Origin: Heligmosomoides polygyrus polygyrus
Taxonomy: Eukaryota; Nematoda; Chromadorea; Rhabditida; Heligmosomidae
Assembly (NCBI GenBank): GCA_947396885.1
Contig: OX377204.1
Span: 47,975,139-48,039,138, forward strand
Direction of reading: 5' to 3'
DNA: 64,000 nucleotides
Position numbers and translations under genes: made by a program. The notes below the pieces were generated by a model. It did no database searches, was not told the origin of the DNA, and saw only the letters and a program-made list of their open reading frames with translations. How positions within the stretch are numbered: position 1 is the stretch's first letter; each line of letters opens with the position of its first letter. Shown piece by piece: positions 36,301 through 42,930 of the stretch.

Positions 36301-38706
36301 GAGCTAGGACATTTGGCGCTATCCGACTATGGTGGGTGCAGCACTTTGTAGGCTTCGATAATTTCAATATACAATTTGCTGTAGGATAGAATAGTTCGCT
36401 TTCCTAGTGGACATCTACTCCCACGCTAGCATTTGCTAGTATAGTGAGCTCCAGTGCAAAAAAAAAAAAACAAGAAAAATTAATCGTTATCAGGGTGACA
36501 GTATTATAAAAATCCGACTCCTGAATTTGACACCGTAACCCGGCGTTCGATTAGGGCGCGGTTGCGAGCGCGGCAGGGCAGATTCAAAACGGGCGCGAAT
36601 GTTTCCATGCTTGGTTCACGTGTGAGTCATGAGCTCACGGTCGCGATAAGTCTCCAAACACAATGTTATGAAATCTAGAGGGACTGAGACCGACCACCAT
36701 ACGCTAAGACCGGTTGCATTGACTCGTCTAGGAGGATACACTGAAGCCGTTGCGAGCAATTATAGGAGGGAAATATTTTCTAAGGAGTGAAGGAGCTAAT
36801 CACAACTTATACGCTGCAAGCAGATAACTTCTTTAACGACACTCCAGAGCTATCTAAGGATGAACGAAAGCTCTCTCCCTTCTTTGAGACTTTCGAGATC
36901 TAACTAGACACTTGAATGTCCTCATAATATTCATAATAGAGGCCTACCAACGCTCCTAAGACCATTCCTACCGTCTTTGCGACAGTGGAGTGGCATGAAT
37001 CGACACATTCCCATTCTGTGTACATATTCTAGGACAGTTCGAAAAGCTGGAGAACTTAACTGAGATGAAGAATGTTGGTCATATGTGTCTCAATTTGCTC
37101 TCCATGAGCTCATGAACACTTTCTCACTCTCAACAGTAAGATCTTCCGTATAATGAAGAGGGTGAGGCCATATGTTACCTATGATCCTGGCAGGTCCAAA
37201 AACGCCTCGAAAGAACCTCGCTGATTACCTGGAAACGTCTAGGACTAAATTTCTGACGTTAAGCACAGAAGATAAGGGCTTGGTGTCTGATGCAAAAGCT
37301 ACCATTACGCACAGGTCCTCCCATTTGAAGGTAAATATGATAGACCTGTCCCAATCCCTGGTTAAGATGCTCGAAGCACTCCGTATACTGATAGAGGATG
37401 CCGTCGAGGCTTTGAAACAATTGCTTTCCCGAGATCTCTTAGAATTTTGGCCTCTAGATGTTTCCATTATGAGGTAGTCTTCATCAGATACCAGTCCTAC
37501 CGTCCAATAGACTCATCTTGTGGAGGGGCTCCAGACGCTATAAACTCCTTGAACGAGGTCTGTTTGAACATCTACAAAACATCCTTCCTTGCAAGCATGC
37601 TAAGTTAAGGACCAGTGTTACGTCACAGTTGATCATCAGAATAAGGTACAGAAAGTTCTGCTAAGGAGACCAAGGTATTCGAGATCCGCTCGATTAGTCC
37701 TAACATTACCCTCCACCACTGCGCGGATCCTTCAAAACATCGTGATAGTAGAATGTTCGAAGCGCCTGTCGACACCCGCTACATACTGTGCGATTACGTC
37801 ACAAGTTTAAAGGACCGACCGCGCCCCAATCGAACGCCGGGTTACGGTGTCAAATTCAGGAGTCGGATTTTTATAATACTGTATCAGGGTGTACCCACCT
37901 TAATCGACAGCGCCGGACATTTCTGTTGTATGTAATTCGACATGCACGTGCCTTCCTTACCAAGGCGGTTGCCCACTGAGTACCCACCCCACCCCTACCC
38001 TCAAGCCTTCTCGTGACTAAGATAGATCCGCTGCAATGTGGCTCAGAGGGGGGGGGGGGGGGGGTACACATTGTATTGAGTAGATATCCGTCTTGCTAAG
38101 AAGGCCAATGAAATCAGGCGTGCCCTAGCTGAGTTCACCACTGGGGCAGAACACACCAGTGTGTAAGATTTCTAATTTCGTGCAACAGGTTGAATAAGGC
38201 TTTACACGTTGACCCCGATCCGCATCGTGCCCAAACTGCGTCCAATCCTCCTCTACCGTACGACCGATCGAAATTTATGGCAGATTACAACATAGATGTT
38301 CGTAGCAAGCCCTCACTACTGGACTAACGCAAAAAGGGCCATGCTGTGGTGACCCCTCCCCGGACCCTATTTGCGCCGCAGAAAGTGGCATTTTGTTCAT
38401 TCTTTTCCAACAAGAAAAGGCAGGAAGCGCAATACCTCCGTCCTCCTTTCCCTCCCTTCCTTCTTCTTCGAAAGCTTCACTTTCGACTTGTGCTTTTCAC
38501 GGTCTTGATTGAGAAGTTTGCGTGCGTTTTCCCCGAATGCCTGAAAAGCGAGCAACTTATACGGGGGAGAGCGGCTACGAAGTGCTGGGCGCGCCTACCT
38601 TCTCGAAGTCTCTCTCGTCATCCGTTCCGCTGAACAAATAGAACACAATTGCGATCACCCCGGCAACAACGGCCAGGATGCACCCAAGAGTGAACGGATC
38701 CAGCAT
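3225..38706 (-). CDS. RRBP1/kinectin-like ER-membrane coiled-coil protein (26-exon model)
   Basis: Hand-built gene model on the minus strand. Exons in order of translation: 38599-38706, 38436-38540, 34329-34484, 32077-32218, 31774-31844, 31373-31460, 28126-28250, 27208-27326, 27043-27130, 26876-26977, 26711-26815, 25464-25670, 18224-18309, 13526-13654, 13365-13457, 13242-13293, 13063-13158, 7581-7662, 7456-7499, 7103-7210, 6564-6662, 5640-5729, 5283-5339, 5121-5216, 3776-3841 and 3225-3303. The protein has about 860 residues. Residues 8-25 form a membrane segment, residues 37-230 are rich in Lys, Pro and Glu, and the rest is mostly heptad coiled coil. Known ribosome-receptor and kinectin proteins have this order and lie in the ER membrane facing the cytosol. 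That assignment rests on architecture, not on an alignment. Phases match at 24 of 25 junctions; an exon is probably missing before the last one. Introns carry most local transposons. Confidence 0.65.
3776..3841 (-). CDS. Exon 25
   Basis: Acceptor ATGTGTTCAG, donor AAG|GTATGT, 22 codons [20 protein letters not shown] then KK, phase 0. It is a good coiled-coil match to the preceding exon and argues against the LGIAS ending as the only terminus. Confidence 0.55.
5121..5339 (-). CDS. Exons 23-24: coiled coil
   Basis: Exons at 5283-5339 ([19 protein letters not shown]) and 5121-5216 ([20 protein letters not shown] then [12 protein letters not shown]), with donors CTG|GTGAGT and GCT|GTAAGG, all phase 0 and separated by a 66-bp intron. 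An alternative ending exists at 5017-5034, where TTTGTAG|CTTGG gives LGIAS and a stop. Confidence 0.65.
5437..5588. repeat. Hairpin MITE in an intron
   Basis: Arms of about 65 bp (TTACTACTGTCAGTGATATA on the left, its near complement on the right) meet at a short loop near 5505-5515. Palindromic and non-coding. It lies between exons 22 and 23 of the coiled-coil gene. Confidence 0.7.
5640..5729 (-). CDS. Exon 22
   Basis: Acceptor TTCATTTAG, donor GAT|GTTTGT (weak, like that of exon 17). The 30 codons are [20 protein letters not shown] then [10 protein letters not shown]. The hairpin at 5437-5588 lies in the next intron. Confidence 0.55.
6564..6662 (-). CDS. Exon 21
   Basis: Acceptor TTTCTCCCAG, consensus donor ACG|GTATGT, 33 codons in phase 0 reading [20 protein letters not shown] then [13 protein letters not shown]. 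Helical and charged, but less regular than the rod exons. Confidence 0.6.
7103..7662 (-). CDS. Exons 18-20: C-terminal half of the rod
   Basis: Exons at 7581-7662, 7456-7499 and 7103-7210. Peptides are [20 protein letters not shown], then a 44-bp exon reading [14 protein letters not shown], then [20 protein letters not shown] and [16 protein letters not shown]. The middle exon is the least certain; it is inferred because it restores phase between its neighbours. The 5.4-kb intron before exon 18 holds LINE 1 and the long inverted repeat. Confidence 0.5.
7683..9373. repeat. Long inverted repeat of a tRNA-headed element
   Basis: The left arm (about 7683-8158) and right arm (about 8931-9373) are inverted copies over roughly 450 bp, separated by about 770 bp. 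Each arm contains a tRNA-like promoter: A-box TGGCCGAGTGG at 8030-8040 with B-box GTTCGATTAC near 8075-8085 on the left, and their counterparts on the minus strand near 9005-9055. The outer ends both read GGTCAGTGAACTCGG. It may be two opposite insertions of one SINE-like family or one foldback transposon. The 770-bp centre shows no credible gene. Confidence 0.65.
9424..9440 (+). repeat. Target site duplication, left copy (LINE 1)
   Basis: AGTAATACGGAGCTATG is repeated exactly at 12604-12620 on the far side of LINE 1. Seventeen identical bases next to a simple-repeat tail are the normal result of target-primed insertion. Confidence 0.9.
9441..9512 (+). promoter_or_regulatory. tRNA-like leader with A and B boxes
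   Basis: TAGCCTAGTGG at 9451-9461 fits the pol III A-box consensus, and GCTTCGACTCC at 9495-9505 fits the B box with one mismatch. The spacing of 44 bp is that of a tRNA gene. GAGCCG at 9442-9447 and CGGCTC at 9506-9511 are complementary and would close the structure like an acceptor stem. It begins exactly at the element's 5' boundary. The T arm is not well formed, so this is tRNA-derived and not a tRNA. Confidence 0.6.
9521..12569 (+). pseudogene. LINE 1 Pol (APE endonuclease-reverse transcriptase), inactivated
   Basis: The frame starts [10 protein letters not shown] at 9521. The endonuclease shows [11 protein letters not shown] (catalytic Glu), [18 protein letters not shown] and, after a frameshift, [11 protein letters not shown]. 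The RT shows [46 protein letters not shown] and [14 protein letters not shown]. The protein ends ADPATARD. Defects: a frameshift near 10310 inside a GA run, another near 10630, TGA at 11661-11663, and the RT box YADD changed to YAVD (GTC at 11808-11810), which removes a metal-binding aspartate. So it is dead in several independent ways despite intact ends. Confidence 0.9.
12604..12620 (+). repeat. Target site duplication, right copy (LINE 1)
   Basis: Exact copy of the 17 bp at 9424-9440, directly after the GAA/AGA tail. Confidence 0.9.
13063..13654 (-). CDS. Exons 14-17: coiled-coil cluster
   Basis: Exons at 13526-13654, 13365-13457, 13242-13293 and 13063-13158 have consistent phases. Peptides include [70 protein letters not shown] and [19 protein letters not shown]. 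This is strong leucine-heptad coiled coil. For exon 14 the donor AG|GTAGTT was chosen over an earlier CAG|GTGTTG because only the former fits exon 15. The exon 17 donor is a weaker GAG|GTTTGC. Confidence 0.7.
14080..17200 (+). mobile_element. LINE 2: RTE-type non-LTR retrotransposon
   Basis: A near full-length element of the same general family as LINE 3, antisense within the intron between exons 13 and 14 of the coiled-coil gene. The boundaries are approximate because no target duplication was found; the 3' side ends near a GTAAGTAAGTA run at 17193-17203. Hookworms are known to carry RTE elements (for example dingo-1); family identity is inference. Confidence 0.8.
14360..17102 (+). pseudogene. 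LINE 2 endonuclease-reverse transcriptase, frameshifted
   Basis: Pieces in several frames together cover the protein. Endonuclease: [59 protein letters not shown] and [70 protein letters not shown] and [11 protein letters not shown] with the catalytic FADD intact. Frame changes occur near 14540, 14800 and 15870, and a stop lies at 16287-16289. The C-terminal domain includes [15 protein letters not shown]. Not functional. Confidence 0.85.
18224..18309 (-). CDS. Exon 13: coiled coil
   Basis: Acceptor GGCTTTTCAG and donor TT|GTGAGT. The 28 codons read [20 protein letters not shown] then KEVAKFEQ. The trailing TT joins the first C of exon 14 to make Phe, a phase match across a 4.6-kb intron that now contains LINE 2. 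Confidence 0.7.
18925..19230 (+). repeat. tRNA-derived SINE-like repeat, family B, copy 1
   Basis: The head has AGTAGCGCAGTCGG (A-box-like) and AGGTTCGGACTTCC (B-box-like) near 18985. The body runs through CCGGGGTCGGTGAATTGG-like sequence to AATAACGCC and a TTTATCC tail at 19200-19220. Inverted copy at 39400-39670 and a diverged copy at 52075-52300. Confidence 0.6.
21187..21445 (+). repeat. Minisatellite module 1 (ATCCGAAGATCCGGGG)
   Basis: Three tandem units of about 45 bp centred on TGAATCATCCGAAGATCCGG are preceded by an ACACTAGACATGGGATCCGA terminus. A second module in the same orientation lies at 23430-23675 and ends in the inverted terminus GGATCCAATGTCTAATGCAC. The Ser/Asp-rich peptides that this DNA can encode are repeat artefacts. 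Confidence 0.75.
21540..21835 (+). repeat. tRNA-derived SINE-like repeat, family A, copy 2
   Basis: AGCTCGGAGCGCAATGGGTA (A-box region, from 21748) and GGGGTTCGATCCTC (B box, near 21799) on the plus strand, preceded by the family body. It is inverted relative to the copies at 480-790 and 22930-23190. Confidence 0.6.
22930..23190 (-). repeat. tRNA-derived SINE-like repeat, family A, copy 3
   Basis: On the minus strand the head reads CGTAGCGCAGTGGATAGCG followed by GGGGGTTCGACTTTTC, a good A/B box pair. The body then contains GAATCGGCGCCTC and CCACTCCTCAATTAG. This is the cleanest tRNA-like head of the family. Together with copy 2 it forms an inverted pair 1.1 kb apart. Confidence 0.65.
23430..23675 (+). 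repeat. Minisatellite module 2 (ATCCGAAGATCCGGGG)
   Basis: Again three units of the 45-bp repeat, in the same order as module 1, ending in a terminus that is the inverted copy of the start of module 1. The two modules may mark the ends of one 2.5-kb element or be two partial insertions. Confidence 0.7.
23826..24008. repeat. GC-rich hairpin element
   Basis: Inverted arms of about 80 bp share GTACTTATGAAGCAGAGGGC / GCCCTCTGCTTTATAAGTGC and GTTGCCGGGAAACACGTTAA / TTAACATGTTTCCCGGCAAC. The composition is much richer in GC than the flanks. Non-coding foldback MITE-like unit. Confidence 0.7.
24640..24725 (-). repeat. tRNA-derived SINE head
   Basis: On the minus strand CAGCTCGGTGGCTCAGTGGG carries an A box and GGTGCTCGATTCCAGCGCC a B box, about 50 bp apart. 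The flanking body (24560-24840) matches no other repeat I recognise in the window. Confidence 0.5.
25464..25670 (-). CDS. Exon 12: longest coiled-coil exon
   Basis: Acceptor TGGTTTTAG, donor AAG|GTAACT, 69 codons in phase 0. It starts [20 protein letters not shown] and continues [20 protein letters not shown] to ARCEWEK. The heptads are clear and there is no other domain. This is the easiest single exon to use for a homology search. Confidence 0.75.
26711..27326 (-). CDS. Exons 8-11: coiled-coil cluster
   Basis: Four exons at 27208-27326, 27043-27130, 26876-26977 and 26711-26815 are joined by short introns. Peptides include [60 protein letters not shown] and [20 protein letters not shown]. 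All show heptad spacing of Leu/Ile/Val/Ala with charged residues, as in a rod. Exon 8 leaves AT, which joins the G of exon 9 as Met. The donor after exon 11 reads GAG|GCATGT, a possible GC-AG intron. Confidence 0.7.
28126..28250 (-). CDS. Exon 7: junction before the coiled coil
   Basis: The acceptor GTTACAG|TTACCG restores the phase left by exon 6 (split Ile codon). The 41 codons include [20 protein letters not shown] and [18 protein letters not shown], ending at AAG|GTAGGC. Not clearly coiled coil. It sits where RRBP1-like proteins pass from the basic region to the rod. The 3.1-kb intron before it holds the tRNA-like tandem array. Confidence 0.6.
28316..28575. repeat. Dispersed repeat with a GACGTTT hairpin
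   Basis: GGACTGACGTTTCGGCGTCT and its near complement GCGTCTTCGGGCG-type sequence form imperfect arms around 28340-28470. The following part (AAGATTCATCGAAAGTCGAA and neighbours) recurs at 58265-58405, so this is a transposon-derived family. It lies upstream of exon 7 within its intron. Confidence 0.5.
28793..28867 (-). tRNA. tRNA-like gene, unit 1
   Basis: 75 bp on the minus strand. The acceptor stem GCGCCGG pairs with CTGGCGC, the T arm is GCGGG-TTCGAGT-CCCGC, the A box is TGGTGTAATGG and the B box GGTTCGAGTCC is perfect. A TTTT terminator follows within 10 bases. The anticodon arm does not fold normally: TTCCC/GGGAG leaves an 11-base loop, so no anticodon is assigned. The 5' half resembles tRNA-Gly. 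It could be a tRNA-derived repeat instead of a working tRNA. Confidence 0.55.
29076..29150 (-). tRNA. tRNA-like gene, unit 2
   Basis: Identical to unit 1 over its 75 bases, with the same TTTT terminator and the same odd anticodon arm. Confidence 0.55.
29359..29433 (-). tRNA. tRNA-like gene, unit 3
   Basis: Identical to unit 2, exactly 283 bp further on. Confidence 0.55.
29642..29716 (-). tRNA. tRNA-like gene, unit 4
   Basis: Differs from units 1-3 at two positions (GCTAG and GCTAT on the plus strand), so it is slightly diverged at the edge of the array. Confidence 0.5.
29792..29866 (+). tRNA. tRNA-like gene, inverted copy 5
   Basis: Same gene on the plus strand, flanked by an inverted copy of the unit. 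Its acceptor stem is perfectly paired (GCGCCGG/CCGGCGC), where the others have one wobble. Its anticodon region carries two substitutions. Units 4 and 5 together form a long near-perfect palindrome with a centre near 29751-29760. Confidence 0.55.
30480..30740. repeat. Imperfect foldback repeat
   Basis: GGAGGCACGATATTCCACCG on the left is the imperfect complement of CGGTGGGTATCGTGCCTC on the right, and the similarity extends weakly outwards (GGCCTGA / TCAGGCC). Probably a decayed inverted-repeat transposon. No gene recognised. Confidence 0.4.
31373..31460 (-). CDS. Exon 6: last Lys/Pro-rich segment
   Basis: Acceptor CTATTTGCAG and consensus donor A|GTAAGT. Residues include [18 protein letters not shown] and EKERKPKKK. 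It ends in phase 1. Immediately upstream (31512-31665) lies a dispersed repeat that recurs at 36332-36490. Confidence 0.6.
31512..31665 (+). repeat. Dispersed repeat, copy 1
   Basis: About 150 bp beginning GGTGCAGCACTTTGTAGG is repeated with divergence at 36332-36490. Both end near AGTGAGCTC and an A-rich stretch. Origin unknown. Confidence 0.55.
31774..31844 (-). CDS. Exon 5: Lys-rich segment
   Basis: Acceptor ATTTTTTTAG, donor GAG|GTAGTC. The split Gly codon is followed by [20 protein letters not shown], then QPE. The very basic start followed by an acidic tail continues the Lys-rich region. It begins in phase 1 and ends in phase 0. Confidence 0.6.
32077..32218 (-). CDS. Exon 4: Ser/Glu-rich linker
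   Basis: Acceptor CTGTTTTAG and donor GAAG|GTATGG. The 47 codons plus one base begin [19 protein letters not shown] and end in [13 protein letters not shown]. The sequence is low in hydrophobics and probably disordered. It ends in phase 1, which fits the next exon. Confidence 0.6.
33266..34117. mobile_element. Tc1/mariner-like foldback element, copy 1
   Basis: The ends are inverted: AGGGTGTCTCAAAAAATGTA on the left and the complement of CAGGGTGTCTCAAAAC on the right, continuing as GTTTGAAAG / CTTTCAAAC-like sequence. The interior on the minus strand keeps a transposase trace, [11 protein letters not shown], which contains a DDE-type WTDE motif, but stops are frequent. A second copy lies at 49924-51074. 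Confidence 0.7.
34329..34484 (-). CDS. Exon 3: acidic then Pro/Lys-rich linker
   Basis: Acceptor CACGTTCAG and donor AAG|GTAGGC, phase 0 at both sides, 52 codons. The first half is acidic and disordered ([20 protein letters not shown]). The end is [15 protein letters not shown], a Pro/Lys cluster of the kind seen in the ribosome-binding region of RRBP1-like proteins. The intron before it is 3.95 kb and holds the long-TIR element at 36494-37895. Confidence 0.65.
36332..36490 (+). repeat. Dispersed repeat, copy 2
   Basis: Diverged copy of 31512-31665, ending in a run of 13 A residues. Confidence 0.5.
36494..37895. mobile_element. Transposon-like unit with about 65-bp terminal inverted repeats
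   Basis: ACAGTATTATAAAAATCCGA, CTCCTGAATTTGACACCG and CCCGGCGTTCGATT on the left recur inverted at 37820-37895 with almost no mismatch. The 1.4-kb unit has a 101-codon open frame at 37172-37477 (includes [20 protein letters not shown]) that I do not recognise. It may be a transposase remnant or chance. It lies within intron 2 of the coiled-coil gene. Confidence 0.6.
38436..38540 (-). CDS. Exon 2: Lys-rich cytosolic stem
   Basis: Acceptor GCTTTTCAG at 38541 and donor GAG|GTATTG at 38435. The 35 codons begin [20 protein letters not shown] and end in a [11 protein letters not shown] run. A basic helix right after the anchor is where ribosome-receptor proteins have their Lys-rich region. Phase 0 at both sides. 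Confidence 0.65.
38599..38706 (-). CDS. Exon 1: N-terminal membrane anchor
   Basis: The ATG at 38706 starts MLDPFT followed by the hydrophobic stretch [18 protein letters not shown] and then acidic [11 protein letters not shown] (36 codons). It ends at donor AAG|GTAGGC, phase 0. A short N-terminus, one membrane span and an immediate charged tail match the anchor of ribosome-receptor/kinectin proteins. There is no cleavable signal peptide. Only 23 bp upstream of the ATG, TTTTAAG could serve as a trans-splice acceptor; this is inference. Confidence 0.7.
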
Positions 38707-39399
38707 TATCGATGTCCCGTCGGTCGACACTTAAAACGGCCGCAGTGAGCGAATTCCAATCTCAAGAGATCTTGGGACCCTGAACGTGTGAGGCTAACGG
38801 CTGCCACCAGCAAGCACTGCGACGGTGGAACGCAACTTCCGATTCCAGTGGGGAAATCGACAACACTGACCGGCAACGAAAACAGTGGAGTGCAAATGAA
38901 TTCAGAGCCGAGTGATTGGCATATCTGCCGGTGATGGAGGAGAGCGGCGGCTCCGGCCGACCGACGTGTTGCTTCAGATAACGAACGAAATTGCGGTCAG
39001 AACACGAACGAGTGCAACGAGACCGGACGGGGGGAGGGGGCCGCAGCCTGTCTGCGGGACCAGAGGCCGGATTCATCAACAATTAACCAGTGGGTATGCG
39101 GGTGATAAGGGGCAGAGATAAGATAAGAGTCAGGCAGAGATAACGCAAGAGTCAGAGACGCAGGCTTCATTGTGGGTATCTCTACCCCTTATACCCGCGG
39201 GTTAGTCGTTGATGAATCCGGCCCCAGGACGTGAAAACGAAGCGAGAAGATCAGCCCCCGACCGAGGAATTCCTCCAGCGAAGGCGAAGTTGTGGGCGGT
39301 CGCACCGCGGGCGCGCGACGTCGCGCACATCGCGCGCGTCGGGTGCTGCGTCGCCGGTATGGCTCCAAGGGTCACATGGTCCCCTCCTGATGGTGAGAG

Positions 39400-39670
39400 G
39401 TCAGGGTAAAGGGTAAAAGGGTAAAGGACGGCGTTATTCAATCCTGTTTGGGATGCGCTACGCATTCTACTTCTACGGGTTGTCATGGAGGCGTGTTGAA
39501 TGCGTATTTGTCCATACAATGACTTGCGGTGGCCAGCCGATGTACAAGTCAGTGCTTTATCCTTCCCAAACAAGTCTGGTATCAATTCACCGACCCCGGA
39601 GGGATGGAAGTATCGGGTGCATGCGACAGCCGGCGCCTCCTCCGACTGCGCTCTACGCGCCCAGCGGTCA
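39400..39670 (-). repeat. tRNA-derived SINE-like repeat, family B, copy 2
   Basis: Inverted relative to 18925-19230. The minus strand reads from the GCGCAGTCGGAGGAGGCGCC head down to AATAACGCC and a TTTACCC-type tail at 39400-39430. It lacks the segment with the B box seen in copy 1, so it is partly deleted. Confidence 0.6.
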
Positions 39671-39919
39671 GGGAACTCCCTCAAAAGGGACATGGGTTCT
39701 CAGCTTGCTTGCAGTTTTGCCGTCGTTGTCAAAGAGTCGCAATGGAGTGCCCCCCCCCCCACTGCTACAATAGATCTGGCACATGGGTTGGCGAAGCGGG
39801 CCCGTACGCGTTCGAAGACCCCGGGCTGCGATCCATCTGTTGCGCGTGTGCCAAAACTTGCCACCTCCTGGGGCCGGACGGATTCACGATTGAAATGGTC
39901 ATGGATAGGTTTACCGACA

Positions 39920-40060
39920 GGAGTCAGGTTCACCAACCGCTTACCGCCCTCTAACATTGAACATACCGCCAAACCCTCTGTTATGACATTCCTCAGCATC
40001 AGGTTTGGCGGTTTTCCACCGTTAGAGGGCGGTATGCGGTTGATGAATCTGGCGCCAGAG
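39920..40060. repeat. Palindromic repeat
   Basis: AACCGCTTACCGCCCTCTAA and its near complement TTAGAGGGCGGTATGCGGTT surround a smaller inverted pair (CATACCGCCAAACC / GGTTTGGCGG). Non-coding. Confidence 0.55.
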
Positions 40061-40503
40061 GATAGTGGGCGGAGGGCAATCCACGACATGATACAATTCG
40101 GTGAATGATACAATTTAAAATGAAATGCTAAAATGCTCTTGTGAATTCCAGGCAATGCTTCAATTTCAACCCTCTACTCACATAACCCTGGGAAGGGTTC
40201 TTCATGAATCCGGCCTCTGTGGTTCAGCCCCTGCCTAGTCCCTCTTTTCCTCCAAGTCAGCGGGGGAGAGCACGGAACCCGACCAAGCCATTCATTTCAC
40301 ACGCACAGATGCGCTTCTCTACAAGTACCGGAAAATGCATATCCATCTACGGAAGAAGTGGTTCAGCTTGGTCCGGCACAGAGATAGAACGCGCCAGCCC
40401 TGCATACAATTTTGGGTCTCGTGCAACACAACATGCCACGTGCGGTTCCTTGGATGAGAACTCTCCTCTCCTCCCCCCCCCCCTCCGGTCCACTTAGCGC
40501 CCA

Positions 40504-41872
40504 ATGTATTCTTGCCATCTTCTTCTTCTTCAGCGTGTGTCCCGCTATGTAGCGGGGTCCGCTCTTCTGGTGTCGTGACGCCACCTTTCTCGATCCTGCG
40601 CTTCATCAGGGTAGACACCAATTACTTTCATGTCCATGTGTAACGTATCGAACCAGCGCTGCTTCGGGCGTCCTCTAGGCCGCTTTCCTGACAATTAGAA
40701 CTCAAGGTCTATCTTGCGGACGCTGCCTTCTTTCCCACGCAGAACGTGGCCGTACCATCGTAAGCGAGCTTCGCGCATCTTGTCCGCTATCGGCGCAACA
40801 TCGAACTTCTGCCGAATGGCATCGTTTCGGATGCGGTCCAGTCGTCCAGCGCAGCATCTTCGTCTCCGTGACGCTGAGGCGCGTTTCAACTTCCTTGGTC
40901 GCAGGTCAACACTCAGCGCTGTACATCGCTACCGGCCGGACGACTGCTCTGTAGATCTTCAACTTCAGGTGCTCTGGTATCTTCCTATCGCAGAGCACGC
41001 CAGTCAGCGAACTCCACTTGGACCAAGCTGCACTCACGTGAGAGTTCACTTCAACCATCAGACCGCCGTCAGACGCTATTGCTGATCCCAGGTATTTAAA
41101 CACAGAAGTACGTGCAAGTTCAACACTTTTAATCATAATGGAGCCGGACTCGTTCACGTAAGTCATTACGTACTCGATCTCCTTGGCGTTCAATTTGAGT
41201 TCGAACATCGCCAGACGGTCGCAGGTCGCACCAAGCTTGCACCTGCCGCTCGAGATCGTCTTTATCTTCGCAAGCGAGCATCACGTCATCAGCATAGAGT
41301 AATGTCCATGGGCAGGCTTCTGAAGGTCTCTCGTAATGGCATCTATGACGACAACAAAGAGAAGTGGAGAAAGCGCAGAACTCTGGTGCACCCCAACAGA
41401 GATGGGAAACTTCATTGAGGTTCCAACTGCAGCTTGCACTCTAGAGCAAGGGAAAGAGTAGAGCATCCGCGCCCACTATATAAGGTCCTCAGATACGTTG
41501 TGTTGTCGCAAGGCGTACCATATAACCTCACGCGGTACGCGGTCGAAGGCCTCTAAATGAGAAAGGCTATATGCACCGGCTTCTGTTTCTCGCAATGCTT
41601 CTCTACCAGAAGTCGGGCGGCGTGTTCAGCATCAAGGCTCCCACAACCAGACACAAAACCGCACTGATTGTTGGAGAGCTTGACGATTTCACGAATTCGT
41701 CTGTCGAGGATTCGCTCGAAGATCTTCATACTGTGCTGTGCGAAAGCAAGCGAATCGGACGGTAATTGGAGCAGTCTGGCTGACTGCCCTTCTTCTTCCA
41801 AATCGGAATTCTGGTACTGCTGTGCCAACACTCCGGTACTTTCCTCTCCTTTACTACCTGGTTGATGAACTC
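40504..41872 (-). pseudogene. 5'-truncated LINE (family of LINE 1), fragment 4
   Basis: Minus-strand RT and C-terminal pieces in several frames: SMKIFERILDRRIREIVKLS, NNQCGFVSGCGSLDAEHAAR, KQKPVHIAFL, VGVHQSSALSPLLFVVVIDA, SVFKYLGSAIASDG, LKIYRAVVRPVAMYSAECW and [20 protein letters not shown], ending in ADPAT and a GAA tail (CTTCTTCTTC on the plus strand at 40521). The catalytic YADD region is broken. A related 3' fragment lies at 58455-58945. Confidence 0.8.
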
Positions 41873-41873
41873 A

Positions 41874-42051
41874 GCACATAAATCAATTTCTCGAGTCGGT
41901 TTAGGAACACAAAACCCAACTTCATTAAAGCCTGCTGGAGCTGCTCAATCTTAAGCATAATAATCTGTTCTGCTTCGTATTGAAAAGTGAAGAACTTGGA
42001 AAGGAAACAGTGTGCTACCCCCAGATTGTTGAGACTCATCAGTACAATGTC
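41874..42051. repeat. 178-bp direct duplication, copy 1
   Basis: Almost identical to 43178-43355 in the same orientation. On the minus strand it contains a candidate coiled-coil exon whose donor site is ATGAAG here instead of GTGAAG, so this copy should not splice. It abuts the truncated 5' end of the LINE fragment at 41872. Confidence 0.75.
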
Positions 42052-42439
42052 AGGGATCTCTCCCAGTCGGAGGCGGCATTACTAGAAGAGCGAAACAAAT
42101 ATAAGCGTAGCCTCGGTTGTCTTTGCAAACTAGTTGGCTCCCAGTTTCACCGCCGTTGTCGGAGTCAGAGTGGACTGCCATGTCCCACTAGGATAGATCC
42201 AATCGCAGTTAAAGACTACTCTAGGAAGAGCTGTGTTTTACCTCGAGTGACCTTCAGTGTATCTGTAGTTAGAATGTTAGGTGCGGTATCAATGGCGGTG
42301 TTCCAAAAAACTTTTTAAAGAACCTTGCGCTCTTACCCGATCTCCATCGAAGATCTGTATGGTGGATTTACGATCCACAACCCTATGCAGTGGCAACACT
42401 CATGAAATGAAGAAGAAGTTAGGCAAGAGATACCACATC

Positions 42440-42930
42440 TCGCTATGCCTTTCAGCGCCAACCTCGAAACCGTGGTGGAAGACCTAGAATCAGAGAGGGA
42501 AGATCGAGCGCTGCGTACCTCCACGCTTCGGCGACGACATCGTACTAATGCTGTCGAGCATCAGGCAGCCCAAGAAATGTTGGCCGAGTTCGTGTTTGCG
42601 GAATGCACTGTTTTGCTGCTGACTCTGAAGGAAGCAATTTCATTAAGGAACAGAGATCCTGGTGGATAGCTCTTGCTCAGGCCTCCAAAGGTTCGAGCTT
42701 CGTCGATGTTTGAGGGTCAGAGACTTTGCGTGGGCGTAGTCGTCGAAAACAAGATGGACCTGTCACGCAGCGCGTTTTGCTGATAGCTTCTCGACAAGGG
42801 CGATGACTGAGTGGATTCAGAGGGTCGTCAAAGAACATCGGAACTCCTTCCACTTAATGGTCTGACTTTTCCTGGAAAGCCTTGAGCGACACATAGACAC
42901 ACGACGACAAGGGTGCACGAGTCAATAGAC
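42440..42930 (+). pseudogene. Internally deleted LINE 3-family fragment
   Basis: Starts with the RT segment equivalent to LINE 3 at 54873 (SANLETVVEDLESE, then LRFGDDIVLM in another frame, with FADD changed to FGDD) and jumps at about 42680 to the 3' domain equivalent to 55430 onward. No intact frame. Confidence 0.65.

Noticed and set aside
39700..40155. 151-codon minus-strand and 202-codon plus-strand ORFs
   Set aside because: They overlap inverted repeats and SINE DNA, show no domain and are frame accidents of GC-rich sequence.
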